64,000 bases of DNA from positions 16,147,001 to 16,211,000 of the forward strand of contig JAVTVX010000021.1 of assembly GCA_033439265.1 (NCBI GenBank), read 5' to 3'. Of the stretch, positions 38,071-50,900 are shown piece after piece; position 1 is the stretch's first letter; every line of letters starts with the position of its first letter. Made by a program: the position numbers and the translations under genes. Origin of the DNA: Dillenia suffruticosa. Lineage: Eukaryota; Streptophyta; Magnoliopsida; Dilleniales; Dilleniaceae. The notes beneath the pieces were generated by a model. That model had not been told where the DNA came from. It did no database searches and saw nothing but the letters and a program-made list of their open reading frames with translations.

Positions 38071-39058
38071 GTTGATAGAACCTGACTGCAAAAAATTCAA
38101 AGATCCTCAAACGTCATAAAATACAGATGAAATCATAAACTTTTGAACTATAAGTAACAGTGTTCAGCAGAAGCTCCTAGGGCACTTGCTGTACTGCTAA
38201 AAATCACAAAGGACCAGCAATGGCTATAGATTGATGTCAAAATTACAATCAATTGGTGCATCATTTTCTTACCTTTGGGGTCGCCAAACATCATAATATG
38301 AGTAACGGGCATTTCACAACAACATTTTTTGTTCATCAGGAGGCCAGTGTGCCTAGGCTACAAAATGAGGTAACCCTCCACATATAATCACTAGATAAAT
38401 TGGAATCGCTAGGACTAGAACTTGCTCCCTCAAGGAAGCTATACCACGTGCACAACCGTCAGGCTATGCTTGCGTGTGCGCATTTCACAACAACTTTGAA
38501 CTTGCAGTATTAATCTCCATACCAAAACCCAGAAAGAAAAAGAGAAAAAAAATTCAATAAATTTACCACAGAAATATAGAAAAGTGAATTCAAGTTAAGC
38601 AATAAAGATTAGAACTTACATTACCAAAAACAAGAATTATCGTCCCAGATGTCATCACAAACAACATTGACCTCACTCTAAAATTTGGAGTTTATTAAAA
38701 AAATAAAATAAAATTCATCAATATCAACCACTACAACTCTTGTTTATAGACCAATACAAACCAAATAAAATTGGGAATTTCTGAAAAGCAAACCCTAGTT
38801 TCAATTCATACGAGAAAACCCAGAAAAAACTTAACATTTTGATGAATAATTTCCATAACAAATAAAACCCATAAAGAAAAGAGGAAAAAATCACCTACTT
38901 TAAAACAATGAAAGTCTAAAATTTAGAATTTCAATCTCAACATAAGATGAGATAGAGCCTGAAACAAAAATAAGCAACAATTTCAAACCCTAGAATCGCA
39001 TGGCGCCATTAATAGAAGTGGAAAGAAACGATCTTTAACAAGAAACTGAAACCGACAG

Positions 39059-39091
<33 letters not shown>

Positions 39092-40725
39092 TCGAGGCAA
39101 GAATTCTTGAAACTAACGCTGCAACATTGTTTCCTCACTCATCAAGAGCGAAAAGGTGAGTATGCAGATCAGAGAGAGAGAGAGAGAGAGGGTACCTGAG
39201 GAGATTGGTGTTCGACGACGCAAGTCTCAGTCCCCACGCAAGAGAGATTGAGAGAGAGAGAACGAAAGGGCAAGAACCAAGGAAGCAAATCGGTGAGTGC
39301 CTTTTGTTTGGGCTAAGGGTGGGCATGGGCTGGGCTGGGCTGGGCTGGGCTGGGTATATATAACCCGAGAAGTCTGATTTGACCCGCCCAAGGCAAAATA
39401 GAAAGTTTCCTCTTTCATCATAAATATGATACATGGTAAGAATTTTAATTTTTTTTTAATTGAAAAGAAATAGAAACATTCCCCCCCCCCCGGTAAGTAT
39501 GGAAGAAGATGGCAGTACAGCAATCTTGACCAATAATACAAATATTTTCTTTTTACTCAACTCCCTTGAAATTATAATATATTAAAATTTTAACTCGATC
39601 GATGCAAAATATACATCTCTTAAGCAAATTCCACACACAAAATTGTTCAACATATTTAATTAATAGACATCATTTTTGTGCGTAATTTTTGGTTTAGTAA
39701 CTTGTACCCTTAAGCAATTGAATTTATGTCTTATATAAAACGAAATAAACGTTGAAAAATTTTAAGAATTTAATTTGATTCAAATCAAATTTAATCAGAT
39801 TCAGTATAATTATCAGATATTATGAATTATAATAACAAAAAAAACCACATCGACATTTTATATATAAATATATACTTTGTACAATTCGTTAAACAACTCA
39901 AATCTGAATAAAAATTTTTAAGTTCAAATGAAAATAAGGTTCAACTCAAATTTGATAATTTAATTGAATCGGATGCAATATTATACATATAAATTTGACT
40001 TAATTTATTTATACCCATAAGAAATACAAAAACACTAACAAAACATTTTGTTTTCCTTTGGAGGTCCTGGTCTCAACATATACAAAATCTATTTTAGATT
40101 TGTGTTATTAACAAACATACATATATATATATATATATGTATATTACATAATTAATCTACAAGCATGTCAATTTTTTTTAATCTTTCTAAAACTAGTAGG
40201 TTTTTTTTTTTTAACATTCATAAAATATTTACAATTGAAAAAATACACAAAATCTCTAGCGTGCTCGTGTTAAGTTATTTTATTTTTTTATTAAAATAAA
40301 TTATTAGTATCTGATAATTATATTAATTTTGACTAAATTCGATTCGAGTTGAATTGAATCATTGACCTTGAAACTTTCGTTAAGGGGAACCGGTGCCCAT
40401 TATTTACTAAGCGAACTTTAAGTTACCCGTAAATGTTTCAATCAACAGAAATCCTTTTAAAATATTTATAATTAAACATTAAAGTCCATAGTTATTATCA
40501 AACATACAAATTCCCAAATTCATTGTTGTAGTCCAACAATAGTTGGTTGTAAGTCATTGTATGTGTTCACAAATACTTTATCTTATTTTACTTGAAATAT
40601 TTTTCAATTAAAGATAATTTATATGATTATGCATAGATCTATAGTATGTAAATGCATACACACGTAACAAACAATGTTGGGCTTATTAGAAACACAAAAC
40701 TAGTGCACATAAGCAAGTTGTTACA
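38071..40725. other. RPN3 leader/promoter and AT-rich spacer
   Basis: From 38071 to about 39250 lies the RPN3 5' region: leader intron with a SINE insertion, telo-box-like aaaccctag motifs (about 38794 and 38987) and GA runs at 39062-39092 and 39171-39191. Five tandem gggct units occur near 39326-39355. Further right is AT-rich spacer, with an (AT)n run near 40119-40138, up to the 3' end of the monooxygenase gene. No other gene seen. Confidence 0.6.
38324..38479 (-). mobile_element. SINE insertion with perfect 15-bp target duplication
   Basis: A 156-bp insertion is bounded by identical copies of gcatttcacaacaac at 38309-38323 and 38480-38494. On the minus strand it starts gcacacgcaagcatagcctgac and contains a box A-like tagcctgacgg. 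A box B-like gttctagtcc follows about 45 nt later, and the insertion ends in a short A-rich tail (aacaaaaaat) right at the target duplication. This is the expected anatomy of a tRNA-type SINE moved by target-primed reverse transcription. It sits in the probable leader intron of RPN3, in the same orientation as that gene. Family name not recognised. Confidence 0.85.
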
Positions 40726-42392
40726 TCAAGAGATGCTAAGTTTCCCACAATCAAAATCAGCCCTCTTAAGAAGCAACCCAGCAAGGAAGGGAGCAAGCAT
40801 TTTATCTCTCAGCCAAGTCATAATTTTCCCATTACTTTGTTGTATAGACCCAATCATGTAAGCTGTGCTAATGAGCTCAAATCCTCTCCATTTTCTCTCA
40901 TTAGCAAACTTCTTCGATGCAATTTTAATTCTCATGAAGAATTCCTCCTCCTCTTTCTCACCCTTTCCACTTGATTTGTGAGAGAATGCCTCAGCTAAAC
41001 ATCTGGCCAAGACCACAGCATCTTCAAGAGCAGAACATGCTCCTTGGGCAATGTCTGGTGTCATAGGGTGGAATGCATCACCGGTGATACAAACATTATC
41101 TTTGCTGATATTTCCCCATAGTAGCTCCCATGGTGGTCTAAATCTTAATGGAGCACATGTCATGCCATCCAATTCTGTGTTTTCCACGACATTCTTGATG
41201 TTGTCTGGTGCATGTCCAAGCTTGCTCAGAACAAACTCCTTCATCTTTGCTGGGTTTTCTTCAATCTCTTTTTCTACATTGTAAAGAAATAAACAAAAGG
41301 CTTTAAAGAAGGAAATGAAAGAAGTATATGATTAATTTGCTAGTGGCTCTGTTGGATTTCCTAAGGAAATGAAAGCCCTCTTAGAAAATAAATTAAAGGC
41401 TTTAAACTAGGGCTATATATGGTCATTGATCAGAGGTTGCACATAAACAAGGAGTTTACAGTGTCCCCATTTGGGGTAATACATGGAAATTATGTATATG
41501 AAGTGTACACGAAAATGATGAAGTGCTAATATACCTTGAGCAGATGGAGTCCAGGTAAAAAACCAATAAACAGTTCTATCATCACAAGGAACAAAACCAG
41601 ATCGTGTGCCTTCCCCAAACAACTGAAAGAATTTAGACTCAAATCCATGGCCTTCCTTGAAACTAGCAATGCCTCTGACCGCATAACGCCTTGTGTAAAC
41701 AGGCTTGCTCAATCCAAGCCACTTTGCCACCACAGAGTTCACTCCATCACATCCAATCAACACCTTTTCATACCCACAAAAAGGAAAAAAGAAAATAAAA
41801 ATGGAAAGATATTATAGTCTCTAATATTTGCCTACGAAGTGTGTTCAGTCATGACTATGAAAGGATGTACCTTGGTTTTGAGGGTGGATCCATCTGCAAA
41901 ATGCAGCCGCTTTAAGTAGCCTGATTCCTCTATAGAGACAACCTTGGAGGAAAACCTGATAGTATTACTAGGCAATTCTCCTGCAAGTGCTTCCAGTAAT
42001 TCCCTCCTTCTCGTGCAGCGTAGTTCATGCTCTCCGCTACATGAAGAAATTCAGTTACTATGGTTGTTACCTTGTGGTATGGTGTGATTCGCCACAGAAA
42101 AATACTTGTTCTTCATGAAAAATGTACGTTTGTCATCAGCTTGGTTATCTTGCAACATCAGGTAAGTCCGTTTACAGTATGGCTACACATTTGTGGGGAT
42201 TTGGCTAATGAAAGAAAATAAGGCGACAGAGAAATTAGGAAAAAATGTGCAAGAGAAAACACTTACTGTGCCCCTTTCAATTGGAGAGACATTTCTGCAG
42301 TTTTTTGTCCTGAAATGGTAGATATGCCAGCTAGCCTGCAGTTCAATATTTGCATATGTCACTACCAAATTGTGGAGACATAATATCGATCT

Positions 42393-42435
<43 letters not shown>

Positions 42436-43162
42436 CAGATAAAAGAGATCAATGCATTATGCTTTGACCAATTTATGCTATGAAACATTTAATACTCTGC
42501 ACATTGTCATTGTCTGCGCGCTTTGCTTGGCTAACAGAACGCAACCTTGAGTAGGCAACTCACCTGGAGCCCAGTCTCATGCTATGATAAGCTTAATATG
42601 GATTTGGGGCATAATAATAGACATTTTCCATGTCTTTGTTTTTTATCTTCTTGAGTTGAATTATGCAAAGAACTAAGTGGATGTAATAAGAAAGTGATTA
42701 AATTTTTTATTTACGTGATTAGCTTTTCATGTTGGGCACGGAGGGAATCTCCAATTCCAATAGCATCCAAGGCCTTCCAAGCATTGGTCCAAGTTAGAAA
42801 TGCGAATCCAGTGACTCTCAAACTTGGTGACGATTCTAAAACCAAGCCTTTATAACCCATCCTGCAAAACTTTACAATTAGTACTATGGAAAAAGCATGT
42901 TCACTCACAAGGGCAAAACCAGAAAAATATGCATTTAAGGTTATAACTTTCGGAGGGGCATTTGTAAGCTGAGAAACAACTGTATGGTTATAATTTTGAA
43001 ATAATATGTCTAAATTAAAAAAAAAAAAATCCCCAGGGCATCGTCTCAGCCCTCCCTTCACCCCTGTCTACTCAATATTTTGGATTACCTGTGGAGCGCT
43101 ACTGCAGTTGCGAGTCCTGCTATGCCAGCTCCCACAATCACAATGTCCTCAACAACTTCCAT
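40726..43162 (-). CDS. FAD-dependent monooxygenase, MO1/CTF2-like group
   Basis: An aromatic-ring-hydroxylase-type flavoprotein related to Arabidopsis MO1; the substrate is unknown. Exons are 43089-43162, 42715-42861, 42267-42335, 41871-42036, 41535-41763 and 40726-41273. They total 1233 nt, or 410 residues. The N-terminal Rossmann motif is [12 protein letters not shown] (GxGxxG at residues 11-16). A second conserved block, [18 protein letters not shown], follows at about 151-168. The FAD-ribityl GD motif is at residues 293-294 in [18 protein letters not shown]. The protein ends KLSIS without a clear targeting or membrane segment. All introns are GT-AG, and intron 2 or its neighbour carries a GA run at 42396-42432. 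A decayed second copy lies just upstream in the same orientation. Confidence 0.9.
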
Positions 43163-44040
43163 GATCTCTCTCTAGCTCTCTCTCTCCCTCTCCCCCTCTC
43201 TCTCTATCTCAATAGCACTGAAAGTGAATGCTATTCCATGTGTGAAGGAGCTAAATTATATACACAATGATGAGAAGGACAGACATTAATTTAATATCAT
43301 GATCTATCCCCATATAATGCCCTTGAGTTGAAAAATGCTGATGTAAGGAAATGCGTAATATGGATGTGGCTGCTTCTTCTATTTCTATTAAATTATGCTG
43401 AATTATATGGATGCGTGATATGGATGCGGCTGCTTTTACCATTTCTATTAAATTATGCTAGCCTCTGGAGATATACATGAACCCTGCCATGAACCCCGCC
43501 AAAAATATGCGAAGGGTCACATGAATTGTGACCAGGGAATCTTCTGTACAAGACGACAGATTGTGATGTTGTGAAAATCTGGAGCTTTCCTAAGACCCCA
43601 AAGAGATTTCTATGAGATAAGTATATTCTTGTTAAGGAAGTTGCTTCTGGTGTTAAATTTTCAAATTTATATATCACATTTAAAGTCAGTTGATGTAGAT
43701 CTTCCTTCATCCAAACATGGCTAACATCCACTTCTGATATAGGCAAAAATTTTAGCTCTAATGCCATACTAGAGAACTTAATTCTTACCTTAAAATTTAA
43801 CAAGTAAATAGTTACCAAATTTATATATTACACGTAAAAAAATCCTCAGAACTTGAATGACAGAAGAAAGAGTATAGATCATATTGAATTGAAATAGCAT
43901 GTAGCCTCACAATCCATATCACAAGTCCAAAAAATACATGATCACCAATTTTAAGAAAGGAACATGAAAAAAGGGCAGTCATCCAGACTTTGTTAAATCC
44001 AAGTCCACCATGGAAAACTAGTGCACACCTTGGTTGTTGC
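43163..44040. other. Spacer between MO1-like gene and its pseudogene
   Basis: Begins with a CT-rich leader (43165-43210). A 59-bp-period direct repeat follows at about 43350-43458 (atgcgtaatatggatgtggc and atgcgtgatatggatgcggc). The rest is AT-rich. No gene recognised. Confidence 0.6.
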
Positions 44041-44870
44041 ATCACTGCATGCTAAGCTTCCCACAATCAAAATCAGCTTTTTTCAGAAGCAAGATTTCCC
44101 CCTAACTTTCAAGCACCAGGGTAACCTTGTAGGATATACTAGCGAGGTCAAATTTTCTCCTTTCTTTAGCATACTTTTGCAATCCTCTTTAATCCTTTTG
44201 AACTCTTCTTCCTTGGCATCTTCGTGCGCTCTTCTCGACATGGCTTGAGCAAGACAACTAGCCAATTTCAAATCATTTTCCAGAGCAGCACCCCTGGCCA
44301 GGTCATCAGAAAGTGTCTATCACCAGTGGGACAGACATGGTCTTCGCTGATTTTTCACACAGCGAGCTTCATGCTCTCCACTATATGCCACACCCAAAAT
44401 TTTTAGAAAAGGAAAATGACAAACTTGAGGTCTTCTTGTCCTCTTTTTATTTTTATTTTTATTTAAACTAAGGGGAGTCTCCAAAATAGAGTGATTTTTT
44501 CAGTATTTCAGTATGGTATGATGGATTTATAAAGAATAAAGATGTGATGGAGATCATGAGAACTTATCACTCCCATTTGGAATGACATTTCTGAACTCTG
44601 TTGCCCCGAAATGGTTGCCTCCGCCCTGCACTTATCACTCTTTATAGTACAAATTGTGGGGACATAGCTTAACAATAATAGTTGAATCTCCTCCCTGTGT
44701 GTGTGTGTGTGTGTGTGTGTGTCAGAGAGAGAGAGCGCTAAGAATTTTGAGGATATTGAAGGAGGACACGGTATGTATAATCTACCTCTGAAGTCCTAAT
44801 GTAACTACTAGTCCAGCTATTCTAATGCCCACAATCACAACGTCTTTAACATTTTCCTTAAATCTAGCTC
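44041..44870 (-). pseudogene. Decayed tandem copy of the MO1-like monooxygenase
   Basis: Fragments lie in the same order and strand as the intact gene. Near 44785-44860 is a relative of exon 1 (cccacaatcacaacgtc, versus cccacaatcacaatgtc in the intact gene). Near 44575-44640 is a relative of exon 3, near 44360-44392 the start of exon 4 (gcgagcttcatgctctcc), and at about 44045-44330 parts of exon 6 including the C-terminus (cttcccacaatcaaaatcag is shared exactly). Exons 2 and 5 are missing or unrecognisable and frames are broken. A GT run and a GA run occur at 44695-44733, in the position of the GA-bearing intron of the parent. Confidence 0.85.
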
Positions 44871-45278
44871 TCTGTGCTTTTATCTCTCTCCAAGTCAAAG
44901 CACTAGTAGCATCACCTTAGACCTTTGTTTCTGAAAATAGCAGCTTGTTCTTTGGAAGTAAATTGGAAATCTGCAGAAAGATTTAAATCAAGTTGGGGAA
45001 TCAAATAAAGGCATGTTCATTTTGTGCACATGGATTCTTTGAACATTGCAGGATCTAACAATCTACGTGATGTATTGAAGTTTCAAGCTGTCCATTTGAC
45101 ACCAGAAACAAATCCAAACTCTCTTAATGATATCTCTGCATTAAGAATTTGTCAAAGACATTCATGTCTTGCCTAATAATCAGGAAAACAATATGAGAAA
45201 ATATGATATGTTCTTTTACTATGAGGGCTATCACTGAAGAAAATACATGGCGAGTATCAGGACCTAGTACTCTTGAAA

Positions 45279-46427
45279 CTAGATGATCCGCCTGAGCTCC
45301 TTTGTGACTTCTAGCATCGTTGGTCTCTTGTCTGGATCATATCTGCGACACCTCAAAGCAAGTTCTCCACATGCCATAAGTTGTTCTTCATTCACCTCAG
45401 ACATAATCGTTGTCCTTAAGCACGTTTTAGTAGCCTCTTCAAGGGCCTGCTGATCCCGATTGATCACATCTAAAGTAGACATGCCACTCGGTGCAGAGTT
45501 AACTTCTGATATATCCTTGTTGACTGAACTTGAAGAAGCACCAGATACTCTATTCTCTCTACTTTGGGCTGATCCATCTTCAGATAGATACTCATCATCA
45601 CTCACGATCAAGTTCAGCACTTCCTCAACCTTCAACAGTATGCGAGATATTTGTTCTCCCAATATAATTTCAAAAAGCACTCCACCAAAAGCAAAGACAT
45701 CAGTCTTCTCGGAATATCTGTCAGACATAGAGCTTTCAGGAGCCATGTATTGTAAAGCACCAGCCCATTCTGCTTCCACATCGTCTTTCCCCAATGGAAC
45801 AGACACCGACACAGTAAAATCTGATAATTTTGCAACATAATCACCAGTCAAGAATATGTTTCTTAGTTTCAAGTCTCTGTGGATGATCGGTCTTGACAAC
45901 CCCATATGGAGATATGTGACTGATTCAGCTATTTCCTTTGCTATCCTCAATTTACTCTTCCATGTTAGTAGTGGATGATCTGTGTCTGCTTTTGAAGAAG
46001 GTCCAAGAACAATGAAGTCATAAAGCGTGCCATGCTGTGGAAGCTCAAATACTAAAGAAGGGATTTCAGTCTCTATGCAGCAGCCTAAGAATTTGAGAAT
46101 GTTTTCGTGCTTATTGACTTGTGAAGCCACCACAACTTCATTAATTGCCCATTCTAAGCAATGCTCGTCCCTATGGAACAGCTTGACTAGTATTTGGCAA
46201 CCTCGAGTTTTAAGGAATCCCCGATAAAGATCAAAGAACTCTCGATGACAGACAAGTTGGCTGTATTTATTGGTGGCCTTTTCAAGCTCTTTCTCTGAGT
46301 AAATTGTGAATAAATCAGACCTGTAATTGCATTCTGATTCCAATTTTTTGAGTAGTAGATTTCCATTCCTCAAAGTGAATCTTTCTCTTTTAGTCTCTCT
46401 TTTTCCTTTACATATTCCCAGGAACAT
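45279..46427 (-). CDS. ZED1-related receptor-like cytoplasmic pseudokinase (ZRK family)
   Basis: Intact single-exon gene of 382 residues. ZRK pseudokinases (RLCK XII-2) bind the resistosome NLR ZAR1 and act as adaptors that sense bacterial effectors. Seen here: no glycine-rich loop (the region reads LVCHREFFDLYRGF), a VAIK-like lysine at Lys82 (ILVKLF), HRD at 183-185 with Asn190, and the DFG motif changed to DFT (203-205), as expected for a weak or inactive kinase. An APE-like MAPES is at 228-232. Unusual is an acidic Ser-rich insertion of roughly 60 residues at about 270-330 (DDEYLSEDGSAQSRENR onward) between the late helices; ZED1 itself is about 336 residues. There is no signal peptide or membrane segment. 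The basic N-terminus contains Cys6, a possible but unproven lipidation site. ZRK assignment rests on family pattern, not alignment. Confidence 0.85.
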   Translation of the reverse strand: MFLGICKGKRETKRERFTLRNGNLLLKKLESECNYRSDLFTIYSEKELEKATNKYSQLVCHREFFDLYRGFLKTRGCQILVKLFHRDEHCLEWAINEVVVASQVNKHENILKFLGCCIETEIPSLVFELPQHGTLYDFIVLGPSSKADTDHPLLTWKSKLRIAKEIAESVTYLHMGLSRPIIHRDLKLRNIFLTGDYVAKLSDFTVSVSVPLGKDDVEAEWAGALQYMAPESSMSDRYSEKTDVFAFGGVLFEIILGEQISRILLKVEEVLNLIVSDDEYLSEDGSAQSRENRVSGASSSSVNKDISEVNSAPSGMSTLDVINRDQQALEEATKTCLRTTIMSEVNEEQLMACGELALRCRRYDPDKRPTMLEVTKELRRII

Positions 46428-47903
46428 TTCTATCTCCCATACCAGTCAAATGGCCATTCATCTGTAATCAAAACTAACAGAGAAGTTACCTGCAGTGCCG
46501 TTTGGTGAAAAAGACAGCATCTTTTCTAAACCTTCAACGGTGTTGGTGCTCTGTCATGACACTACCATTGGGGTCAAAAGATGACTGATGAAAGATACCA
46601 TTATTCAAGTATAGATTGCTTATCACTAAGCTTCCCGGAGGAAAATTCCTCGGTTATTTTTTGAAGAAGAGAGCTAATTTCTGAGACCTACCCTTCAAGA
46701 CAACCAGTCATGCTAATATTTTTTTTCTTTCCTTTTTCTTTGTGGTGTCAACTACTCGTAACATTAGTATCAAAGAATCAATTTTGCCTGTGGTAAAAGT
46801 CTTTATGTTCAATTTTAATTAATTTAACTAATTCAACTGGCTGGGGAGATCAAGTAATTGAAGCATGAAACATCCTAGGCCAAGTAAATGAGATGTAAGA
46901 TCCATTATTGTGCCTTCCCTTGGCCAAAACATCCTTCTCTTCTTTTATTTAATCATTTTATTTACAACCCTACGCTTGGCACATGATCTTCAAAGGTTAA
47001 TCAATTTATTGACAACCCTATCCTGTGGGGCATATCTTAAGAGGGGCGAAAAGCCGAGTAATACAAGCACAAACCCAAAATTCCACTCAGACAGAGAATT
47101 GATTACAATGTAAATCCACCTTGTGGGCTCTTTGGACCACCTTCTAACCAATACAAAGAATTGATTGCGATGTAAATCCACCTTGTGGTGGGAAAAAAAT
47201 CCACCTGTCCAATACATCCCTCCCCCAGTAATTACAGCTAAATAATTAATAAGTGACATCATCTTTTTTGTATCAAGTCTAGCATTGACATACATACAAC
47301 AGAATGAACAAATTAAATCGAAAACACCATTGATCACAACAACAATGAGACAACACATCGATGTATACTTGGCTCACGAGACCTTATAGGGCACCAACGC
47401 GACATCTCATCAAGTGACCTGATGATCCAATTGGCGTGCCTAGCTGCTAAGAATAAAGACTTTTATGGACTGTAAGGTTCAACCTACTAGCAAATCAATT
47501 TTGCCATCGAGAAATAGGAAGAATGGCCTCTGGTTCACTTTGCCTGATCATGCCTAACCATGATCTAAATTGAGCAAAAAGAAGAAACAGTGCATGCTTA
47601 CAAGCTTAATTTACCGCAGATCAACCTTCAATGAGCTGCGAGTAAGAGTTCAAATCCAAGAAAATAAAAAATAATTTTACAAATTTGTTTATACCGTTTC
47701 TCTAGTAGAAACAAGACATTAATTTCATGAAAATATTGAACCAGCATTTTAGTTTTCATCAGCTTGCATTTGGTAACAGAATCAAAACCTTTTCAGTAAA
47801 CAGGGAAATCCGTTTACCATTGTCCAACATGGACATCAGGGCAAGCTCAATACATGCTCAGATACAGGCACTGTCCATTCACAGCCCCAAGTTGTTCAAT
47901 CCC
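46428..47903. other. Spacer between ZRK-like and CC1-like genes
   Basis: AT-rich, with a short direct repeat of about 30 bp (gaattgattacaatgtaaat near 47096 and a close copy near 47157). The right end should include the 3' untranslated region of the CC1-like gene. Open frames lack features. No gene called. Confidence 0.6.
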
Positions 47904-50900
47904 TCAAATACTGTCAGGGAACTTAACCTCGTAGTTCTGAGGCAGCTGCACAATACACAGCATTCTTTAGAAACTGTAGTAGTTAATTAAGAATAGCATA
48001 AAAGCTATAGAAAGCGTACTTACCATAAAAGTTGCAGTGATCATCTTCCCAGCAAACCACCTACCATGGAGAGCATGTTGTGCACCTATAGCAGCTTGTG
48101 TGTTTTCGAACCTCAAGTACACAAAACCAGCACTATGTCTGTTCAAAAAACCAACATGTAAGCCAACTACTAAAGTTGTAAACCCAATCATGGTCAATTT
48201 TAGAAGCACTGATTTCTATTCCTTTCCAGTTCTTAGAAAAGGCCATAAACATTACTATTGGAACACACTTCAAAATGAGAACCTAAAAACAGCTGAAAGA
48301 CACACTGTTCTGAAATCCATAGTACTTACTTGTCAACATATATATGCTTCAATGGTCCAAACTTTGAACACTCGTCTTGTACATCTTCTTTGATATCTAG
48401 GTCAAAGTCAGGCTCTTTCTGCAACATTAGTTTTATATACAGAGTTAGTGACAGGAAAAGAAAAAACATAAAACATACTTCAGATGCAAAACTTCACAGA
48501 AACCTCTTCTGTCGGATCAAACATATTCTTCAAAAGTAAGCATTCACTTGGGACACCAACAGCTTCAATGGATGGAACAGTCACACCAGGAACAGGAAGA
48601 CTTGCAGTTGACAATGCAGCTAGGGCGGGAATGGTAGGCTGTACAAGAGGAGCAGCTAGGGGAGAAACTAAAGGTGCAGCACCAAGAATGGGTGCTGTTG
48701 GTAATGCAGGGGATGTTCCCATTGAACCAGTAAGACTGCAGATCATGAAAGATGTAAACAACAAATTTTATGAATCTAGTGGAATTTTACAAGCTTGACA
48801 GATAAAAACCTTGAAGCTGCACCACTGCGGTCCAACTTCTGCATAAGAATAGCTCGAGAGCTTGCATTTAGAGCCTGAACAATAAAGCCAGATGGGAAAG
48901 TCAGCCTGGGGTGAGAACTAAACTCCTACCTGGAGCACACTTGGATGATTATGATGGTACGAGAGATTCTTTTACACTACACAAATATTGATAATGCTAT
49001 CAAATCCATCCATCCATAACAGATCAGGGACTGGAAAATTCAGTAAAACTAAAGAAAAATACGCATTTGACAAATCCTAGGAAGAATTAGCAACAAAAAC
49101 ATCCTACTATTGACCATCATTAATAAATTAAATTTCCATAGCTGCATATTCATCAAAATAACTGGGAGAACATATAAAAACAACTAACAACAGGATCGTC
49201 AGGAAGCACTTGGATTGCACCAGATCTGGCACTTGTACTAAGAAAATTCTTTGTGCAGTGTTGGAATCACAACAAAAGTTGAATAGCACAACAGACTACT
49301 CATATTGTGTGCCACATGTTGCGGATACACCGGGTAAGAAGCTGTGCGCCCTGTTACAGAAACTTTAGTGAACATGACACAGGTGATGCACTTTGAAAAC
49401 ACAGTCAACAGATCTCAGTCATACCCATTTTCTTTTGTCAACCAGATACTTCCAGGACACTAATTCAATGTTAAAGAAACACAACATGACACAACTAATT
49501 AACAGATAATAGTGTGACACCTAAAGTGGCAAATTTAAGCATGAACTGAAGACATTAGTAAAGTTTCAAGGAGTGAGATAAATTGCATACCACAATATAT
49601 ATTCAGCTGTATTTCTTTTTCATTGTTAATGTATACATCTTTAAATATGTGCAAATATTGTCAAATATATAGTCCTTGTGTCTAATGTTTGAGTTGGTTT
49701 TCAGGGTGCAAAGTGACTCGAATGTACTGGCTCTGATGTCATGCTTCTAACTCTAAATTGTTACCATCGCAATTTCATGTTCCATAACATAGCAGTATGA
49801 CTCATCATACTATCTTGTTCCAAGAACAAATAGTTGCACTGTCCTTGTCACAAAATCAAGTAACGAGCAGCAGTTCATTAAACAATAATGAAACTAAAGT
49901 TGGTTTCAAATTCAATAAGATTTCAACATTTGAAGCAGAGTCAAATGGACATAACAGCAGTTTCATATAGAGTGCCTATTCTCAACGAAAAATAGACACC
50001 CAAGTTGAGTTTTACTTGACAGGGCACACAAAGGGAAAATTTTTCTGCACAAGGCTTCCAATTTTAAATGTTTCTTTGGATCATCTGTATCATCTAGAAG
50101 CAAATGAAAAACACAGCACCAGAGAAATACTTAATATGTCCAAAGAACTCGTCTAGTGTGAGTTTATTTAGGTACTTCTTGGAACCAACTCTCACCATCT
50201 AATAGCAAGCATAACCATCAATTTCAAGTCCAAATTAACAAATAAATACCCAAATAGCTTATTTGGCAACAGAAATGACAGAGATAAATCCAACTCCTCT
50301 TACAATGACATTCTATATGATTCAAACACAAGACCTTTCAAAAAGTGATTGAGATCAAATGCAACAAGCTAACCATGCTGGCAACAACTACCTGAATTTG
50401 TCCTGCTGACAATAATTTACCTTCCCAATTTTATTTGAAGGAAATAATGATTACCAAAATTTTAAGATTTGTGGAAAACAGAAAGGAAAAAAAAGGTTGA
50501 GACAAAATTTAAATTAAACTACTTTGAACTAGAAAAAGACTAACCAAGCCACCGCCTTCATCATCATCAAAATCAGCAGGGTTAACACCAACATCTTGCA
50601 TTCCAGCATGATCAGTAACTGCAGAAACCTGAAATTCAAAATTAAATATATAACAACAACAACAAACCGAGCCTAAATCCCAATATCAAAATTAAATATA
50701 TATATTAAGAAAAAAGTAGATTCATAAACTAGATGCTCTATGACTATATAATCATAATATTTAAAAGGCAAACACCACAAAGACTAGTTGTATCAAAATG
50801 ACACCATAAAATATAAATGGATTGCAAATAACTACTGGAGACTAGGTGATGAAATTGAGATGCATACGTCTGACTGTGGAAGGAAGCATAAGGTCCACCC

